Part shown: one piece after another, positions 1 through 9,748 of the stretch | Layout of the letters: each line of letters opens with the position of its first letter | Position numbering within the stretch: position 1 is the first letter of the stretch | From: Serratia inhibens | GTDB taxonomy: Bacteria > Pseudomonadota > Gammaproteobacteria > Enterobacterales > Enterobacteriaceae | Length of the DNA: 64,000 nucleotides | Assembly: GCF_003591175.1 (NCBI RefSeq) | Contig: NZ_QYYG01000001.1 | Location: 744,001-808,000 of the forward strand | Direction of reading: 5' to 3' | Notes under the pieces: model-generated | The model's input: the letters and a program-made list of their open reading frames with translations, nothing else | Database searches by the model: none | Told to the model about the DNA's origin: nothing | Position numbers and translations under genes: made by a program

Positions 1-74
1 GTTTTTACGTTATTGTGATCGCCATCACTTCCCGGCACTCCTGCCGCAGCGAAGAAAAGTCTTTAGAGAAAATC

Positions 75-1121
75 ATGCACAAAACAGATGAACTGCGGAC
101 CGCGCGCATCGATAGCCTCGTCACGCCGCAAGCATTGGCGGAGAAGCTGCCGATCTCGGCGGAAATCGCCGATAGCGTGACAGCGTCACGACAACGAATT
201 GAAAAGATCCTTACCGGCGAAGACCGTCGCCTGCTGGTGGTTATCGGCCCCTGCTCCATCCACGATTTAGATGCTGCCATCGATTATGCCGGCCGTCTGA
301 ACGCGCTGCGCATTCGCTATCAGGATCGCCTGGAAATCGTGATGCGCACTTATTTTGAAAAACCGCGCACCGTGGTGGGTTGGAAAGGCCTGATCTCGGA
401 TCCGGCGCTGGATGGCACCTTTCAGGTAAATCGTGGCATCGAAATGGCACGCCGACTGTTACTGGAAGTCAATCAGCTCGGCCTGCCGACCGCAACCGAA
501 TTCCTGGACATGGTGGTCGGCCAGTACATTGCCGATTTGATCAGCTGGGGCGCCATCGGCGCACGCACTACCGAAAGCCAGATCCACCGCGAAATGGCCT
601 CTGCACTTTCCTGCCCGGTGGGATTCAAGAACGGTACCGACGGCAACACCCGCATCGCGATTGACGCCATCCGCGCGGCGCGCGCCGGGCACATGTTCCT
701 GTCGCCGGACAAAAACGGGCAGATGACGATTTATCAGACCAGCGGCAATCCATACGGTCATATCATCATGCGCGGCGGCAAAACGCCGAACTACCACGCC
801 ACCGATATCGTTGCCGCCTGCGATAGCCTGCGCGAATTTGAGCTGCCGGAGCATCTGGTTATCGACTTCAGCCACGGCAACTGCCAGAAACTGCACCGCC
901 GTCAACTGGAAGTGGCAGAGAATATCTGCCAGCAGATCCGCGCCGGTTCCGCCGCCGTCACCGGCGTAATGGCAGAAAGTTTCCTGGTGGAAGGCACGCA
1001 AAAAATCGTTGCCGGCCAACCGCTGACCTACGGCCAGTCAATCACTGACCCGTGCCTGAGCTGGTCCGACAGCGAACAGCTGCTGGCCATGTTGGCCGAT
1101 GCGGTGGATACCCGCTTCTGA
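75..1121 (+). CDS. aroH: 3-deoxy-D-arabino-heptulosonate-7-phosphate synthase, Trp-sensitive type
   Basis: First enzyme of the shikimate pathway: condenses phosphoenolpyruvate and erythrose 4-phosphate to DAHP in the cytoplasm. The 348-residue product matches the E. coli AroH length and begins MHKTDELRTARIDSLVTPQ, very like AroH. Visible family motifs are VVIGPCSIHD near residue 60, the KPRTVVGWKG loop near residue 100, GARTTESQ, and the C-terminal SITDPC segment. An in-frame ATG at 15 would add 20 residues; the start at 75 is preferred because it gives the family N-terminus and follows a GAGAA-type ribosome site. In E. coli this isozyme is tryptophan-inhibited and TrpR-controlled. No clear TrpR operator is visible in the 74 upstream bases, which are cut by the window edge. 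The neighbour hemP (ydiE) is also the E. coli neighbour. Confidence 0.96.
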   Translation: MHKTDELRTARIDSLVTPQALAEKLPISAEIADSVTASRQRIEKILTGEDRRLLVVIGPCSIHDLDAAIDYAGRLNALRIRYQDRLEIVMRTYFEKPRTVVGWKGLISDPALDGTFQVNRGIEMARRLLLEVNQLGLPTATEFLDMVVGQYIADLISWGAIGARTTESQIHREMASALSCPVGFKNGTDGNTRIAIDAIRAARAGHMFLSPDKNGQMTIYQTSGNPYGHIIMRGGKTPNYHATDIVAACDSLREFELPEHLVIDFSHGNCQKLHRRQLEVAENICQQIRAGSAAVTGVMAESFLVEGTQKIVAGQPLTYGQSITDPCLSWSDSEQLLAMLADAVDTRF

Positions 1122-1130
1122 ACCTGTCCT

Positions 1131-1155
1131 CCGGGGTGGCGACACCCCGGTTTTT
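1131..1155 (+). terminator. Rho-independent terminator of aroH
   Basis: Perfect GC-rich stem CCGGGGTG / CACCCCGG with a short loop, followed directly by TTTTT, beginning 9 bases after the aroH stop. Confidence 0.9.
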
Positions 1156-1247
1156 CAACTTTCCCTTCTCTCATCTATACTTACGCCAATCAAACCCGCA
1201 GACGCCATAAACCGCGCCCCTGCCAACCAGGATGTGGAGTTTCCTGC

Positions 1248-1733
1248 ATGAGTCATTCACTGTTATCCATCCCCTGCATCACTCTGCAAGGGGAACACAA
1301 AACGCTGGGCGACTTTCCCGCCCGAGCTTATCTGGTGGTTAATACTGCCAGCAAATGCGGCTTTACCCCGCAATACCGTGGTCTGGAAAACCTCTGGCAG
1401 TACTATCGGGAGCGCGGCCTGATGGTATTGGGGTTCCCGTGCAATCAGTTTGGCGCGCAAGAGCCAGGGGATCCGTTGGAGATCGCCAATTTCTGTACGC
1501 TCAACTACGGCGTCAGCTTCCCGCTGTTCAGCAAGGTGGAGGTTAACGGCCCCGGAGCGCACCCGCTGTTCAACGAATTGAAGCGCCTGGCGCCGGGGGT
1601 TCTGGGCAGCAAACGCATCAAGTGGAACTTCACCAAGTTCCTGCTGACCGCCGACGGCGAGCGGGTGAAACGTTTTGCGCCCATCACCAAACCTGAGCGC
1701 CTGTTTGACCGCATCGAAACCCTGCTGAAATAA
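1248..1733 (+). CDS. glutathione peroxidase family protein (thiol peroxidase, Cys type)
   Basis: 161-residue cytoplasmic peroxidase of the GPx/BtuE superfamily, expected to reduce hydroperoxides with glutathione or thioredoxin. The peroxidatic site is VNTASKCGFT with Cys near residue 37; the other catalytic-tetrad motifs GFPCNQFGAQEPG and WNFTKF are present. It is a paralogue of btuE further along the window but clearly diverged, with a CNQF motif where btuE has SNEF. The ATG at 1248 follows GATGTGGAG, an acceptable ribosome site. It stands alone between the aroH terminator and the Fur-controlled heme operon; no Fur box is seen in front of it. A role in protecting against peroxide during heme or iron uptake is only suggested by position. 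Confidence 0.92.
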   Translation: MSHSLLSIPCITLQGEHKTLGDFPARAYLVVNTASKCGFTPQYRGLENLWQYYRERGLMVLGFPCNQFGAQEPGDPLEIANFCTLNYGVSFPLFSKVEVNGPGAHPLFNELKRLAPGVLGSKRIKWNFTKFLLTADGERVKRFAPITKPERLFDRIETLLK

Positions 1734-1817
1734 CCCCCTTATTTTACGGGCTGAGTGTGCCCGGACCGCTCCGTCAGCCCTTCTTTCAAAAAGGTTCCAT
1801 CGGTAAGAAAATTTTCC

Positions 1818-1846
1818 TTGATGTAACCTTTCGCTCACATGATAAT
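1818..1846 (+). promoter_or_regulatory. Predicted sigma70 promoter of hemP-hemRSTUV
   Basis: TTGATG at 1818-1823 and GATAAT at 1841-1846 are separated by exactly 17 bases. The -10 element lies inside the Fur box, as expected for iron-repressed transcription. Predicted by eye, not mapped. Confidence 0.7.
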
Positions 1847-1859
1847 GATTATCAATATG
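1841..1859 (+). promoter_or_regulatory. Fur box upstream of the heme uptake operon
   Basis: GATAATGATTATCAATATG closely resembles the 19-bp Fur consensus (GATAATGATAATCATTATC) and overlaps the predicted -10. It implies ferric uptake regulator repression of hemP and the downstream receptor and transporter genes. Confidence 0.85.
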
Positions 1860-1896
1860 ATATTAATTACCATTTAATGGTCTGTTTTATAAACAA

Positions 1897-2088
1897 ATGA
1901 CGATGGATAATCACAATAACTCCCCACATGCCCAAGACATCCCCGGTGCTGAACGCAGCCTGGTCTCGCCGCCGTGCTACGACAGCGCTCAGTTGCTTGA
2001 TGCGGACGGCGTAGCGATCATCCTCCATCAGGGCCAGCGTTACCAACTGCGGCAGACCAAAGCCGGGAAATTAATCCTGACCAAATAA
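1897..2088 (+). CDS. hemP: hemin uptake protein HemP (YdiE family)
   Basis: 63-residue protein, the same length as E. coli YdiE, with the diagnostic C-terminus HQGQRYQLRQTKAGKLILTK. HemP proteins sit at the head of heme-uptake operons in Yersinia and Serratia; in several bacteria the family (HmuP) acts as an activator or modulator of heme-receptor expression. It lies 38 bases downstream of the Fur box and 93 bases before hemR, so it is the first gene of a hemPRSTUV operon. Two Met codons (1897 and 1903) are possible starts and neither has a strong Shine-Dalgarno. The biochemical function is not established here. Confidence 0.9.
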   Translation: MTMDNHNNSPHAQDIPGAERSLVSPPCYDSAQLLDADGVAIILHQGQRYQLRQTKAGKLILTK

Positions 2089-2181
2089 TCCCTTATTCCT
2101 AAACGCCAGCCACCCCGATCGCTTCGATCCAGGCAGCCAGCAAATCTATTGATATGTTTAAAACATATGGAGAGTTGCGAC

Positions 2182-4263
2182 ATGCCTCTGACCCCTTGCA
2201 CCCGGCTGCGTTTATCCGCAATGAGTTTGGCGATTGCCTGTGCTCTGCCGACGGTGACTTTTGCACAAACCACCAGCACAGTTTCTTCTTCTGCCACCAC
2301 CCCGGCAAAAACCGATAAAACCGGCGAAGACGCCATGACCGTTGTCGCTACCGGCAATCAGCGCAGCAGTTTTGAAGCGCCAATGATGGTTACGGTGATC
2401 GAAGGCAACACGCCGGAAAGCCAGACTGCGTCGACCGCAGCCGATATGCTGCGCCGGGTTCCCGGTATTACCGTCACCGGCACCGGCCGCAGCAACGGCC
2501 AGGACATCATGATGCGTGGCTATGATCGCCGGGGTGTACTGACGCTGGTGGATGGCATCCGTCAGGGAACGGATACCGGACACATCAATGGCACCTTCCT
2601 CGATCCCGGTCTGATTAAACGCATTGAAGTCGTACGCGGTCCGGCCGCCCTGCTGTATGGCAGCGGCGCGCTGGGGGGCGTGGTCGCCTATGAAACGGTC
2701 GATGCCGCCGATCTGCTGCTGCCGGGCCGTGACAGCGGTTTCCGGGTATTCGGCACCGCAGCCAGCGGCGATCACAGCCTGGGTATGGGCGCCAGCGCCT
2801 ACGGCAAGACCGACAATCTCGACGGCCTGCTGTCGTTCGGCACCCGCGACGTCGGCAATTTGCGCCAGGGCAACGGTTTTGACGCCCCAAACGATGAAAC
2901 CATCAACAACCTGTTGGCCAAAGGTACCTGGACTCTGGACGAAAACCAGTCATTGAGCGGCAATCTGCGTTACTACAACAATCGGGCGCAGGAGCCGAAA
3001 AACCCCCAGGAGCCTGCCAGCTCCAGCGGCAACCTGATGACCGACCGCTCCACGATCCAGCGTGACGGCCAGCTCAGCTACCGCCTGAAACCCGTTGGCC
3101 AGGAATGGCTGGATGCCGAAGCGAAAGTGTATTATTCCGATGTGGCGATCAACGCCCACACCAACGGCAGTGAAGATGAAGCGCGCAAACAAACCACCCG
3201 CGGCGCAAAACTGGAAAACCGTACCCGTTTGTTTGCCGACACCTTCGCTTCGCACCTGTTTACCTATGGCTCAGAAGCTTATAAGCAAGAACAGACGCCG
3301 GGCGGCGCGACAGAAAGTTTCCCTCAGGCGAAAATCAACTTTGCTTCCGGCTGGCTCCAGGATGAAATCACCCTGCGCGATCTGCCCATCACCCTGCTTG
3401 CCGGCACCCGTTACGATAACTACAAAGGCTCCAGCGACGGCTATGCGGATGTCGACGCCGACAAATGGTCGTCACGAGGGGCAATCAGCATTACGCCAAC
3501 CGACTGGCTGATGCTGTTCGGGTCTTACTCCCAGGCGTTCCGTGCGCCAACCATGGGGGAAATGTATAACGACTCCAAACATTTCTCGATCCCCATGGGG
3601 CCGACCACCATTACCAACAACTGGGTGCCAAACCCGAATCTGAAGCCGGAAACCAACACGACGCAGGAATATGGCTTCGGCCTGCGCTTTGACGATTTGC
3701 TGCTGGCAGACGACAGCCTGCAATTCAAAGCCAGCTATTTTGACACCAAGGCCAGAGATTACATCACCACCGACGTCACCATGGAGTTGGGCCGCGGCCC
3801 GCGTGGCCCCTATTGCATCAGTTGCACCACTTTCTCGACCAATATTGACCGCGCAAAAATCTGGGGCTGGGACGCCATGCTGAGCTATAAAACGGCGATT
3901 TTCGGCTGGGATCTGGCTTACAACCGCACACGCGGCAAGAACGAAACCAGCGGCGACTGGTTAAACAGCATCAACCCTGACACCGTTACCAGCACGCTGG
4001 ATATCCCCTTGGGTGAAACCGGTCTGTCGACCGGTTGGGTCGCTACCTTCACCGAGCGCGCCACTCGCGTGGAAACCGGCACCGCCGAGCAAGGCGGTTA
4101 CGGCGTCAACGACTTCTACCTGAGCTATAAGGGCCGCGAACGCCTGCAGGGCGTCACCACCACTGTGGTGCTGGGCAACGCCTTCGATAAAGAATATTAC
4201 TCGCCGCAGGGCATTCCGCAGGATGGCCGCAACGCCAAACTGCTGGTCAGCTATCAGTGGTAA
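2182..4263 (+). CDS. hemR: TonB-dependent hemin receptor
   Basis: Outer-membrane heme receptor of about 693 residues, closely resembling Yersinia enterocolitica HemR. A Sec signal peptide (LRLSAMSLAIACALPTVTFA) is followed by a TonB-box-like AMTVVATG segment, the plug domain (about residues 50-160, with RGYDRRGVLTLVDGIRQG) and a 22-strand type barrel ending in aromatic YQW. Heme-receptor signatures FRAP (AFRAPTMGEMYND) and NPNL (VPNPNLKPET) flank a conserved His (DSKHFS), the expected heme ligand region. The ATG at 2182 is chosen over an in-frame ATG at 2149 because it follows GGAGAG and gives a proper signal peptide. It is distinct from HasR, the larger hemophore receptor known in Serratia. 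Confidence 0.96.
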   Translation: MPLTPCTRLRLSAMSLAIACALPTVTFAQTTSTVSSSATTPAKTDKTGEDAMTVVATGNQRSSFEAPMMVTVIEGNTPESQTASTAADMLRRVPGITVTGTGRSNGQDIMMRGYDRRGVLTLVDGIRQGTDTGHINGTFLDPGLIKRIEVVRGPAALLYGSGALGGVVAYETVDAADLLLPGRDSGFRVFGTAASGDHSLGMGASAYGKTDNLDGLLSFGTRDVGNLRQGNGFDAPNDETINNLLAKGTWTLDENQSLSGNLRYYNNRAQEPKNPQEPASSSGNLMTDRSTIQRDGQLSYRLKPVGQEWLDAEAKVYYSDVAINAHTNGSEDEARKQTTRGAKLENRTRLFADTFASHLFTYGSEAYKQEQTPGGATESFPQAKINFASGWLQDEITLRDLPITLLAGTRYDNYKGSSDGYADVDADKWSSRGAISITPTDWLMLFGSYSQAFRAPTMGEMYNDSKHFSIPMGPTTITNNWVPNPNLKPETNTTQEYGFGLRFDDLLLADDSLQFKASYFDTKARDYITTDVTMELGRGPRGPYCISCTTFSTNIDRAKIWGWDAMLSYKTAIFGWDLAYNRTRGKNETSGDWLNSINPDTVTSTLDIPLGETGLSTGWVATFTERATRVETGTAEQGGYGVNDFYLSYKGRERLQGVTTTVVLGNAFDKEYYSPQGIPQDGRNAKLLVSYQW

Positions 4264-4274
4264 CCTTTTGAATA

Positions 4275-4299
4275 CGGCGGGCAAGCCGATTGCCCGCCG
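4275..4299 (+). other. Intercistronic stem-loop between hemR and hemS
   Basis: Perfect 10-bp stem CGGCGGGCAA / TTGCCCGCCG with a 5-base loop, 11 bases after the hemR stop and not followed by a T-run. Such elements usually tune mRNA stability or partial termination so that the receptor is made in excess over the transporter; that role is inferred. Confidence 0.7.
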
Positions 4300-4326
4300 C
4301 TTGAACCACACACAGGAGCACAACCG

Positions 4327-5361
4327 ATGAGCAATAACTTATACGCCAGTTACCAACAGGCAAAAATTGATAATCCCGGCAAATACGCACGCGATCTGGC
4401 GGAGCTGCTGGGTGTCAGCGAAGCGGAACTGACCCATGCCCGCGTGGGCGAAGACACCCGCCGCCTGCAAGCCGATGCGCGAACCCTGCTGACCGAGCTG
4501 GAGCTGGTTGGCGTCACCAAATCCATTACTCGCAACAGCTATGCGGTACATGAGCAAATGGGTCGCTACCTTAACCAACACCTGAACGGCCACGCGGGGT
4601 TGATTCTTAACCCACGCGAGCTGGATTTGCGCCTGTTCCTCAATCAGTGGGCCAGCGTATTTGCCATGAGCGAAACCAACAAACGCGGCGTGCGCCACAG
4701 TATTCAGTTCTTCGATCATCAGGGCGACGCCTTGCATAAGGTGTACACCACCGAGGAAACAGACCTTGTGGCCTGGATGGCGCTGGTCGAGCGCCATTTG
4801 AGCGCAGAAAATCCGGCTCTGGAACTGAAGGCTGCAGACGCCACGGTCGGCAACACCGCACCGGATGCCGAAAAAATTGACCGGGAATGGCGTGAAATGA
4901 CCGACGTTCACCAGTTCTTCCAACTGCTGGGCCGCTATCAGCTGACGCGTCAGCAGGCTTTCCGCGCCGTCGGCAACGATCTGGCGTATCGGGTGGATAA
5001 TAACGCCTTGGCGCAGTTGTTGGACGCCGCTCAGAATCTGCAAAACGAGATCATGATTTTTGTCGGCAACCGCGGTTGCGTGCAGATCTTCACCGGCCAG
5101 ATCGAGCGACTGATGCCGCAGGAAGGTTGGATTAACGTGTTTAACCGCCGCTTTACCCTGCACCTGATCGAAGGCGCTATTGCCGAAAGCTGGATCACCC
5201 GCAAACCCACCAAAGACGGCTTCGTTACCAGCCTGGAACTGTTCGCCGCCGACGGCACGCAAATCGCCCAACTTTACGGACAACGTACCGAGGGCCAGCC
5301 GGAACAAACTCAGTGGCGTGAGCAGGTTGCCGCACTTGAACCCAAGGACATTGCCGCATGA
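4327..5361 (+). CDS. hemS: hemin-degrading factor / heme chaperone HemS
   Basis: 344-residue cytoplasmic heme-binding protein of the HemS/HmuS/ShuS family, which binds incoming heme and in several species opens the ring to release iron. It has the typical two-repeat architecture: both halves carry [12 protein letters not shown]-type and [11 protein letters not shown]... / [13 protein letters not shown] segments. Length equals that of Yersinia and E. coli O157 homologues. The start follows ACAGGAGC. The stop overlaps the hemT ATG (ATGA), showing translational coupling. Confidence 0.95.
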   Translation: MSNNLYASYQQAKIDNPGKYARDLAELLGVSEAELTHARVGEDTRRLQADARTLLTELELVGVTKSITRNSYAVHEQMGRYLNQHLNGHAGLILNPRELDLRLFLNQWASVFAMSETNKRGVRHSIQFFDHQGDALHKVYTTEETDLVAWMALVERHLSAENPALELKAADATVGNTAPDAEKIDREWREMTDVHQFFQLLGRYQLTRQQAFRAVGNDLAYRVDNNALAQLLDAAQNLQNEIMIFVGNRGCVQIFTGQIERLMPQEGWINVFNRRFTLHLIEGAIAESWITRKPTKDGFVTSLELFAADGTQIAQLYGQRTEGQPEQTQWREQVAALEPKDIAA

Positions 5362-6188
5362 AAGCTTCATTGCCCCGCAGTCTCACGTTGTGCCTTGCGC
5401 TGGCGTTACCGTTCACCGCTGCGGCGGCGGAACGTATTGTCTCGATAGGCGGTGACGTCACCGAAATTGCCTTCGCCCTTGGCGCGGGCGATGAGATCAT
5501 TGCAAGAGACAGCACCAGTCTGCAGCCGGAGGCCGTGAAACCGCTGCCGGATGTCGGCTATATGCGCCAGCTCAATGCCGAAGGTATTCTGGCGCTGAAA
5601 CCCACGCTGGTGCTGGCCACCGAACTGGCTGAGCCGGCGCTGGTGCTCAAGCAGTTGGAGGACAGCGGCATCAAGGTGGTGCGAGTTCCCGGCGACACAA
5701 CCTTGCAGGCGGTGCCGGAGAAAATCGCGGTCATCGCCCTGGCGTTGCAACGCGCCGATCAGGGCAAGCAACTGAGCGACCGTTACCAACAACAGCTCGC
5801 GCAGGTGAACACGTCTTCGTTGCCGATCCGAGTGTTGTTCGTCATGAGCCACGGTGGTATTACGCCGATGGCCGCCGGGCAACATACCGCCGCCGATGCA
5901 GTCATCACCGCCGCAGGGTTGAAGAATGCGATGCAAGGGTTCAGCCGTTACCGCCCGCTGTCGCAGGAAGGCGTAATTGCCAGCGCACCTGATCTGCTGC
6001 TGGTCACCACCGATGGCGTCAAGACCCTCGGTGGCCTGCAGCAACTGTGGAAACTGCCTGGTCTTGCCCTCACGCCTGCCGGCAAAAACCACCGCGTGTT
6101 GGTGGTCGAGGATATGGCGCTGCTGGGCTTTGGGCTGGAAACGCCGGCCGCGCTGGCCAAACTGCGCCATGCGGCGGAGCAAAAGTAA
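5358..6188 (+). CDS. hemT: periplasmic hemin-binding protein
   Basis: 276-residue substrate-binding protein of the heme ABC importer (HemT/HmuT, cluster A-II fold). Signal peptide [17 protein letters not shown] is followed directly by the mature motif [20 protein letters not shown] typical of HmuT. Two lobes are linked by a helix with no TM segments. It delivers heme from HemR to HemUV. It overlaps hemS by 4 bases and shares a TAATG stop/start junction with hemU. Confidence 0.94.
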   Translation: MKASLPRSLTLCLALALPFTAAAAERIVSIGGDVTEIAFALGAGDEIIARDSTSLQPEAVKPLPDVGYMRQLNAEGILALKPTLVLATELAEPALVLKQLEDSGIKVVRVPGDTTLQAVPEKIAVIALALQRADQGKQLSDRYQQQLAQVNTSSLPIRVLFVMSHGGITPMAAGQHTAADAVITAAGLKNAMQGFSRYRPLSQEGVIASAPDLLLVTTDGVKTLGGLQQLWKLPGLALTPAGKNHRVLVVEDMALLGFGLETPAALAKLRHAAEQK

Positions 6189-7192
6189 TGCCCGGTCGCA
6201 CCTCTCCGCGCGTGACCATTGCCGGCCTGCTGGTGCTGCTTGCGCTATTGGCGCTGGGCGCCGCCAATATGGGCGCACTGACGCTGTCGTTTCGCACCCT
6301 GTGGCAGGAGCCGTTCAGCGATACCTCTTGGCATATCTGGCTAAACATCCGCCTGCCGCGCGTGCTGCTGGCGGTAGTCATCGGCTGCGCACTGGCGGTG
6401 TCCGGCGCAGTCATGCAGGGGCTGTTCCGCAATCCACTGGCCGACCCCAGCCTGTTGGGCATCAGTAGCGGTGGCGCGCTGTTCGTCGCGCTGATTATCG
6501 TTATGCCGCTGGCCCTGCCGCCGGTGATTGCCCTGTATGGTCACATGCTGGCGGCTTTTCTCGGCAGCATGCTGGTGTCACTGCTGATCTACGGCATCAG
6601 CCGCAGCGGGCACGGCAGTCTGTCACGCCTGTTGCTGGCGGGGATCGCCATCAACGCCCTGTGCATGGCGGCCATCGGCGTGCTGTCTTATCTCAGCAGC
6701 GATCAACAGCTGCGTCAGTTTTCATTGTGGATGATGGGCAGCCTGAGCCAGTCCCAGTGGCCGACGCTGATCGTATCTGCCTCTTTGATCCTGCCGGCGG
6801 CCCTGCTGACGCTGTTACAGGCGCGCCGCCTGAACCTGCTGCAACTGGGCGATGAAGAGGCGCACTACCTTGGCGTAAATGTCCAGCGCGCCAAACTGCA
6901 ACTGCTTCTGCTCAGCGCATTGCTGATTGGCGCTGCGGTGGCAATGAGCGGCGTCATCGGTTTTATCGGTCTGGTGGTGCCGCACCTGGTGCGCATGCGG
7001 CTCGGCGGCGACCACCGCTGGCTGTTGCCCTGTTCCGCGCTGGGTGGAGCCTGCCTGCTGCTGGTCAGCGACACGCTGGCACGGACACTGGTGGCACCGG
7101 CGGAGATGCCGGTCGGGCTGATGACCAGTCTGATTGGCGGGCCTTATTTCTTATGGCTGGTCATGCGCCAGCGGGAGCGTATGGGTGGATAA
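6188..7192 (+). CDS. hemU: hemin ABC transporter permease
   Basis: 334-residue inner-membrane permease of the FecCD/BtuC family with about ten hydrophobic segments. Family motifs [20 protein letters not shown] and [20 protein letters not shown] near residues 55-95, and the EEA-like coupling region [15 protein letters not shown] near residue 255, are present. The start at 6188 overlaps the hemT stop by one base; a much longer reading frame beginning at 6047 lies inside hemT and is not used. Confidence 0.94.
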   Translation: MPGRTSPRVTIAGLLVLLALLALGAANMGALTLSFRTLWQEPFSDTSWHIWLNIRLPRVLLAVVIGCALAVSGAVMQGLFRNPLADPSLLGISSGGALFVALIIVMPLALPPVIALYGHMLAAFLGSMLVSLLIYGISRSGHGSLSRLLLAGIAINALCMAAIGVLSYLSSDQQLRQFSLWMMGSLSQSQWPTLIVSASLILPAALLTLLQARRLNLLQLGDEEAHYLGVNVQRAKLQLLLLSALLIGAAVAMSGVIGFIGLVVPHLVRMRLGGDHRWLLPCSALGGACLLLVSDTLARTLVAPAEMPVGLMTSLIGGPYFLWLVMRQRERMGG

Positions 7193-7970
7193 CGCATCAA
7201 GCCTGACGGCGCAGCAGTTACGTTACAGCCTGGGTTCGCGCCGGTTAATCAACGACGTCTCGCTGAACATCGCCAGCGGCGAAATGGTGGCGATTATCGG
7301 GCCAAACGGCGCGGGGAAATCGACGCTGCTGCGTCTGCTGACCGGCTACCTGTCGCCGGGCTGCGGCGAGTGCCAACTCCTCGGGCGGCCGTTGGATCAG
7401 TGGCAACCCCAACAGTTGGCCAAAGTACGCGCGGTGATGCGCCAGCACAGCGATCTGGCCTTTCCGTTTACCGTCGAGGAAGTGGTCAGCATGGGCAGAT
7501 CACCGCACGGCAAGCGCAATGTGCAGCAAGCGGTGCAGCAGGTGATGGCGCAAACCGATTGTCTTGAACTGGCCCAGCGGGATTATCGCCGCCTTTCCGG
7601 CGGTGAACAGCAACGGGTACAGTTAGCCCGTGTGCTGGCGCAGCTTTGGCAGCCGCAGCCTTCGCCTTCCTGGTTGTTCCTGGACGAACCCACCTCGGCG
7701 CTGGATCTCTACCATCAGCAGCATACGCTGAGGTTGTTGCGTTCACTGACTCGGCAACAGCCCATTGCGGTGTGCTGCGTACTGCACGACCTGAATTTGG
7801 CCGCGCTGTATGCCGACCGGATTTTATTGCTGCATCAGGGGCGCCTGGTTGCCGCGGGCACGCCGCAGGAGGTATTGCAGGCGGATATTCTGACCCGCTG
7901 GTATCAAGCCGATTTAGGCGTGGTGCACCACCCGGAAGTGGCGTTGCCACAGGTTTATCTGCGCCAGTGA
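7185..7970 (+). CDS. hemV: hemin ABC transporter ATP-binding protein (GTG start)
   Basis: 261-residue ABC ATPase energising HemU. Walker [10 protein letters not shown] near residue 40, signature [15 protein letters not shown] near 145, Walker [13 protein letters not shown] near 170 and the H-loop CCVLHDLN are all visible. The GTG at 7185 (GTG GAT AAC) is chosen: it follows GGGAGCG, overlaps hemU by 8 bases and gives the usual HmuV length. An upstream ATG at 7134 would add 17 residues lying within hemU. Last gene of the heme operon; only a weak CCGG-based hairpin followed by seven T is seen downstream at about 7990-8013. Confidence 0.93.
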   Translation: MDNASSLTAQQLRYSLGSRRLINDVSLNIASGEMVAIIGPNGAGKSTLLRLLTGYLSPGCGECQLLGRPLDQWQPQQLAKVRAVMRQHSDLAFPFTVEEVVSMGRSPHGKRNVQQAVQQVMAQTDCLELAQRDYRRLSGGEQQRVQLARVLAQLWQPQPSPSWLFLDEPTSALDLYHQQHTLRLLRSLTRQQPIAVCCVLHDLNLAALYADRILLLHQGRLVAAGTPQEVLQADILTRWYQADLGVVHHPEVALPQVYLRQ

Positions 7971-8014
7971 ATGGGCCGCCATGCTTGTCCGGCTTTCAGT
8001 CCGGCGTTTTTTTA

Positions 8015-8034
8015 GGGCGCAGCATGCTGCGCCC
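8015..8034. repeat. 20-bp perfect palindrome between hemV and selO
   Basis: GGGCGCAGCATGCTGCGCCC is a perfect inverted repeat with no spacer. It lies between the convergent ends of hemV and selO, just after a seven-T run. No T-run follows it on either strand, so it is not a standard terminator; it may pair with adjacent elements to end transcription of both genes. Confidence 0.6.
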
Positions 8035-8071
8035 GCGTTAGCCCGGTGCCGCCTGAAATACGTCGGGTATT

Positions 8072-9514
8072 TCAACTCGAACAGGAAATCTCCAAATGCT
8101 TGCCCCAGTCCGGCGGCAAGGCGGCGAGATCGTCGTATTCGGCCGCGTCGGCAAACGGCGTCAGCAACGCCTGATGCAGGCGCGCCAGCTTGCTGACATC
8201 ATCCTGCTCGGCGCTCTCAATCGCCTGCTGCGCCAGATAATTGCGCAGGATTAATTTGGGATTTGCCGCCTTCATCGCCTGCTGCCGTTCACTGTCGCTC
8301 ACCTGCTCTTGCTGCAAACGCTGCCGATATTGCTGATACCAAGCGTCGAATGCGCCGCGATCGATAAACTCGTCCCGCAACGGCGACTGCGCCTGTTGCT
8401 GTTCCGTCTGGCTCAGCAAGCGGAAAGTACGGGTATAGTCACGCCCCTCTTGTGCCATCAGGCTCAACAGCCCGGTCAGCAGATCGTTATCCTGCGTCGA
8501 CTGGGTGAAAAAACCGAGCTTGGCGCGCATCTGTTCCCCATAGGCGCGCATCAACGCCGGCTCATAGGCCGCCAGCGCCTGCTGCAACTGCTCGGTGGTC
8601 ATCAACCCGGACAGCGCCTGCGCCAACCGATGGAGGTTCCACAGCGCAACGGCGGGTTGGTTATCAAAAGCATAACGCCCCTGATGATCCGAGTGGTTGC
8701 AGATAAAGTCAGGTTTGTAATCATCGAGGAAAGCGTAAGGGCCATAATCGATGGTGATGCCCAGAATCGACATATTATCGGTGTTCATCACCCCGTGAGC
8801 GAACCCAACGGTCTGCCAATGCGCGATTAAACGCGCAGTGCGCTCAACAACGTCAATAAACCAGGGTAAATAGCCGTCGTCGTGATCCTTCAACTGCGGC
8901 CAATGGCGGGCGATCACAAAATCGGCCAGCTGTTGCACCTGTTCTGGCTGTTTGCGGTAGTAGAAATGCTCAAAATGACCGAAGCGCACATGGCTTTCCG
9001 CCACGCGCAGCAACATCGCCCCACGCTCTGGCTGTTCACGAAAGACGGGCTGCTCGCTGGTCACCAGGGTCAACGCACGCGTGGTCGGGATCCCCAAATG
9101 ATGCAGCGCCTCGGAGGCCAAAAACTCACGGATCGCCGAACGCAATACGGCACGGCCGTCACCCATCCGCGAATAAGGCGTTAGCCCAGCCCCTTTCAGA
9201 TGCCAGTCCATACTGCGGCCGTCCGCCAGCTTTTGCTCGCCGAGCAAAATGCCGCGGCCGTCACCCAATTGCCCGGCCCAAACGCCAAACTGGTGGCCGC
9301 TGTACACCTGCGCCAACGGCTGCATGCCGGGCAGCAGCGTTTCGCCCGACCATATCGGGCTCTTGTCCTGGGTAAACCAGCTTTCGTCCAACCCCAGTTC
9401 CCGCGCCAGCGGTTCGCTGTGATACAGCAGGCGGGCGCCCTTCAGCGGCGTGGGTTTCAATTCGGTATAAAAACCGGGTAACTGGTGGTGATAAGCGTTT
9501 TCAAACTGCGGCAT
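8072..9514 (-). CDS. selO: protein adenylyltransferase SelO (YdiU)
   Basis: 480-residue pseudokinase-fold enzyme that transfers AMP from ATP to Ser/Thr/Tyr of target proteins; E. coli SelO is linked to redox stress and glutathionylation. Near-complete agreement with Ydi[21 protein letters not shown] near residue 70, [19 protein letters not shown] near 110, and the metal/ATP region [22 protein letters not shown] near 245. The C-terminus ends SCSS; bacterial SelO has Cys at the site where eukaryotic SelO carries selenocysteine. Neighbour order selO-ydiV matches E. coli. Confidence 0.96.
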   Translation of the reverse strand: MPQFENAYHHQLPGFYTELKPTPLKGARLLYHSEPLARELGLDESWFTQDKSPIWSGETLLPGMQPLAQVYSGHQFGVWAGQLGDGRGILLGEQKLADGRSMDWHLKGAGLTPYSRMGDGRAVLRSAIREFLASEALHHLGIPTTRALTLVTSEQPVFREQPERGAMLLRVAESHVRFGHFEHFYYRKQPEQVQQLADFVIARHWPQLKDHDDGYLPWFIDVVERTARLIAHWQTVGFAHGVMNTDNMSILGITIDYGPYAFLDDYKPDFICNHSDHQGRYAFDNQPAVALWNLHRLAQALSGLMTTEQLQQALAAYEPALMRAYGEQMRAKLGFFTQSTQDNDLLTGLLSLMAQEGRDYTRTFRLLSQTEQQQAQSPLRDEFIDRGAFDAWYQQYRQRLQQEQVSDSERQQAMKAANPKLILRNYLAQQAIESAEQDDVSKLARLHQALLTPFADAAEYDDLAALPPDWGKHLEISCSS

Positions 9515-9584
9515 AGGCCCTCCGTATCCGCTTAGTGTAGAGCCTGGGCGTGCGGATTAACACAGAGGAAATGCAGGGAGAACA

Positions 9585-9609
9585 CCTCTGCCGGGGATCC
9601 GGGCAGAGG
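9585..9609 (-). other. Stem-loop between selO and the ydiV-like gene
   Basis: Arms CCTCTGCC / GGCAGAGG form a perfect 8-bp stem with a 9-base loop. On the minus strand it lies after the ydiV-like stop and before selO and is followed by only a mixed T-rich stretch, so it is at best a weak terminator or a processing hairpin. Confidence 0.4.
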
Positions 9610-9748
9610 CGGAGGCTCGAGGTTTACGCCGATACGGCTTAAGCACCTTGTTGCGCCAATGAATGGGGGGCTTTATCAGCCAGAAAAACATAATAAATAA
9701 CAGGGTCGGAATCGCATCCGGTCCATTATTACTCCGGGGTGTACAGCG

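Noticed and set aside
4339-5370. Long minus-strand frame of about 340 codons opposite hemS
   Set aside because: Mirror frame of a GC-rich real gene; no family features, and hemS is unmistakable.
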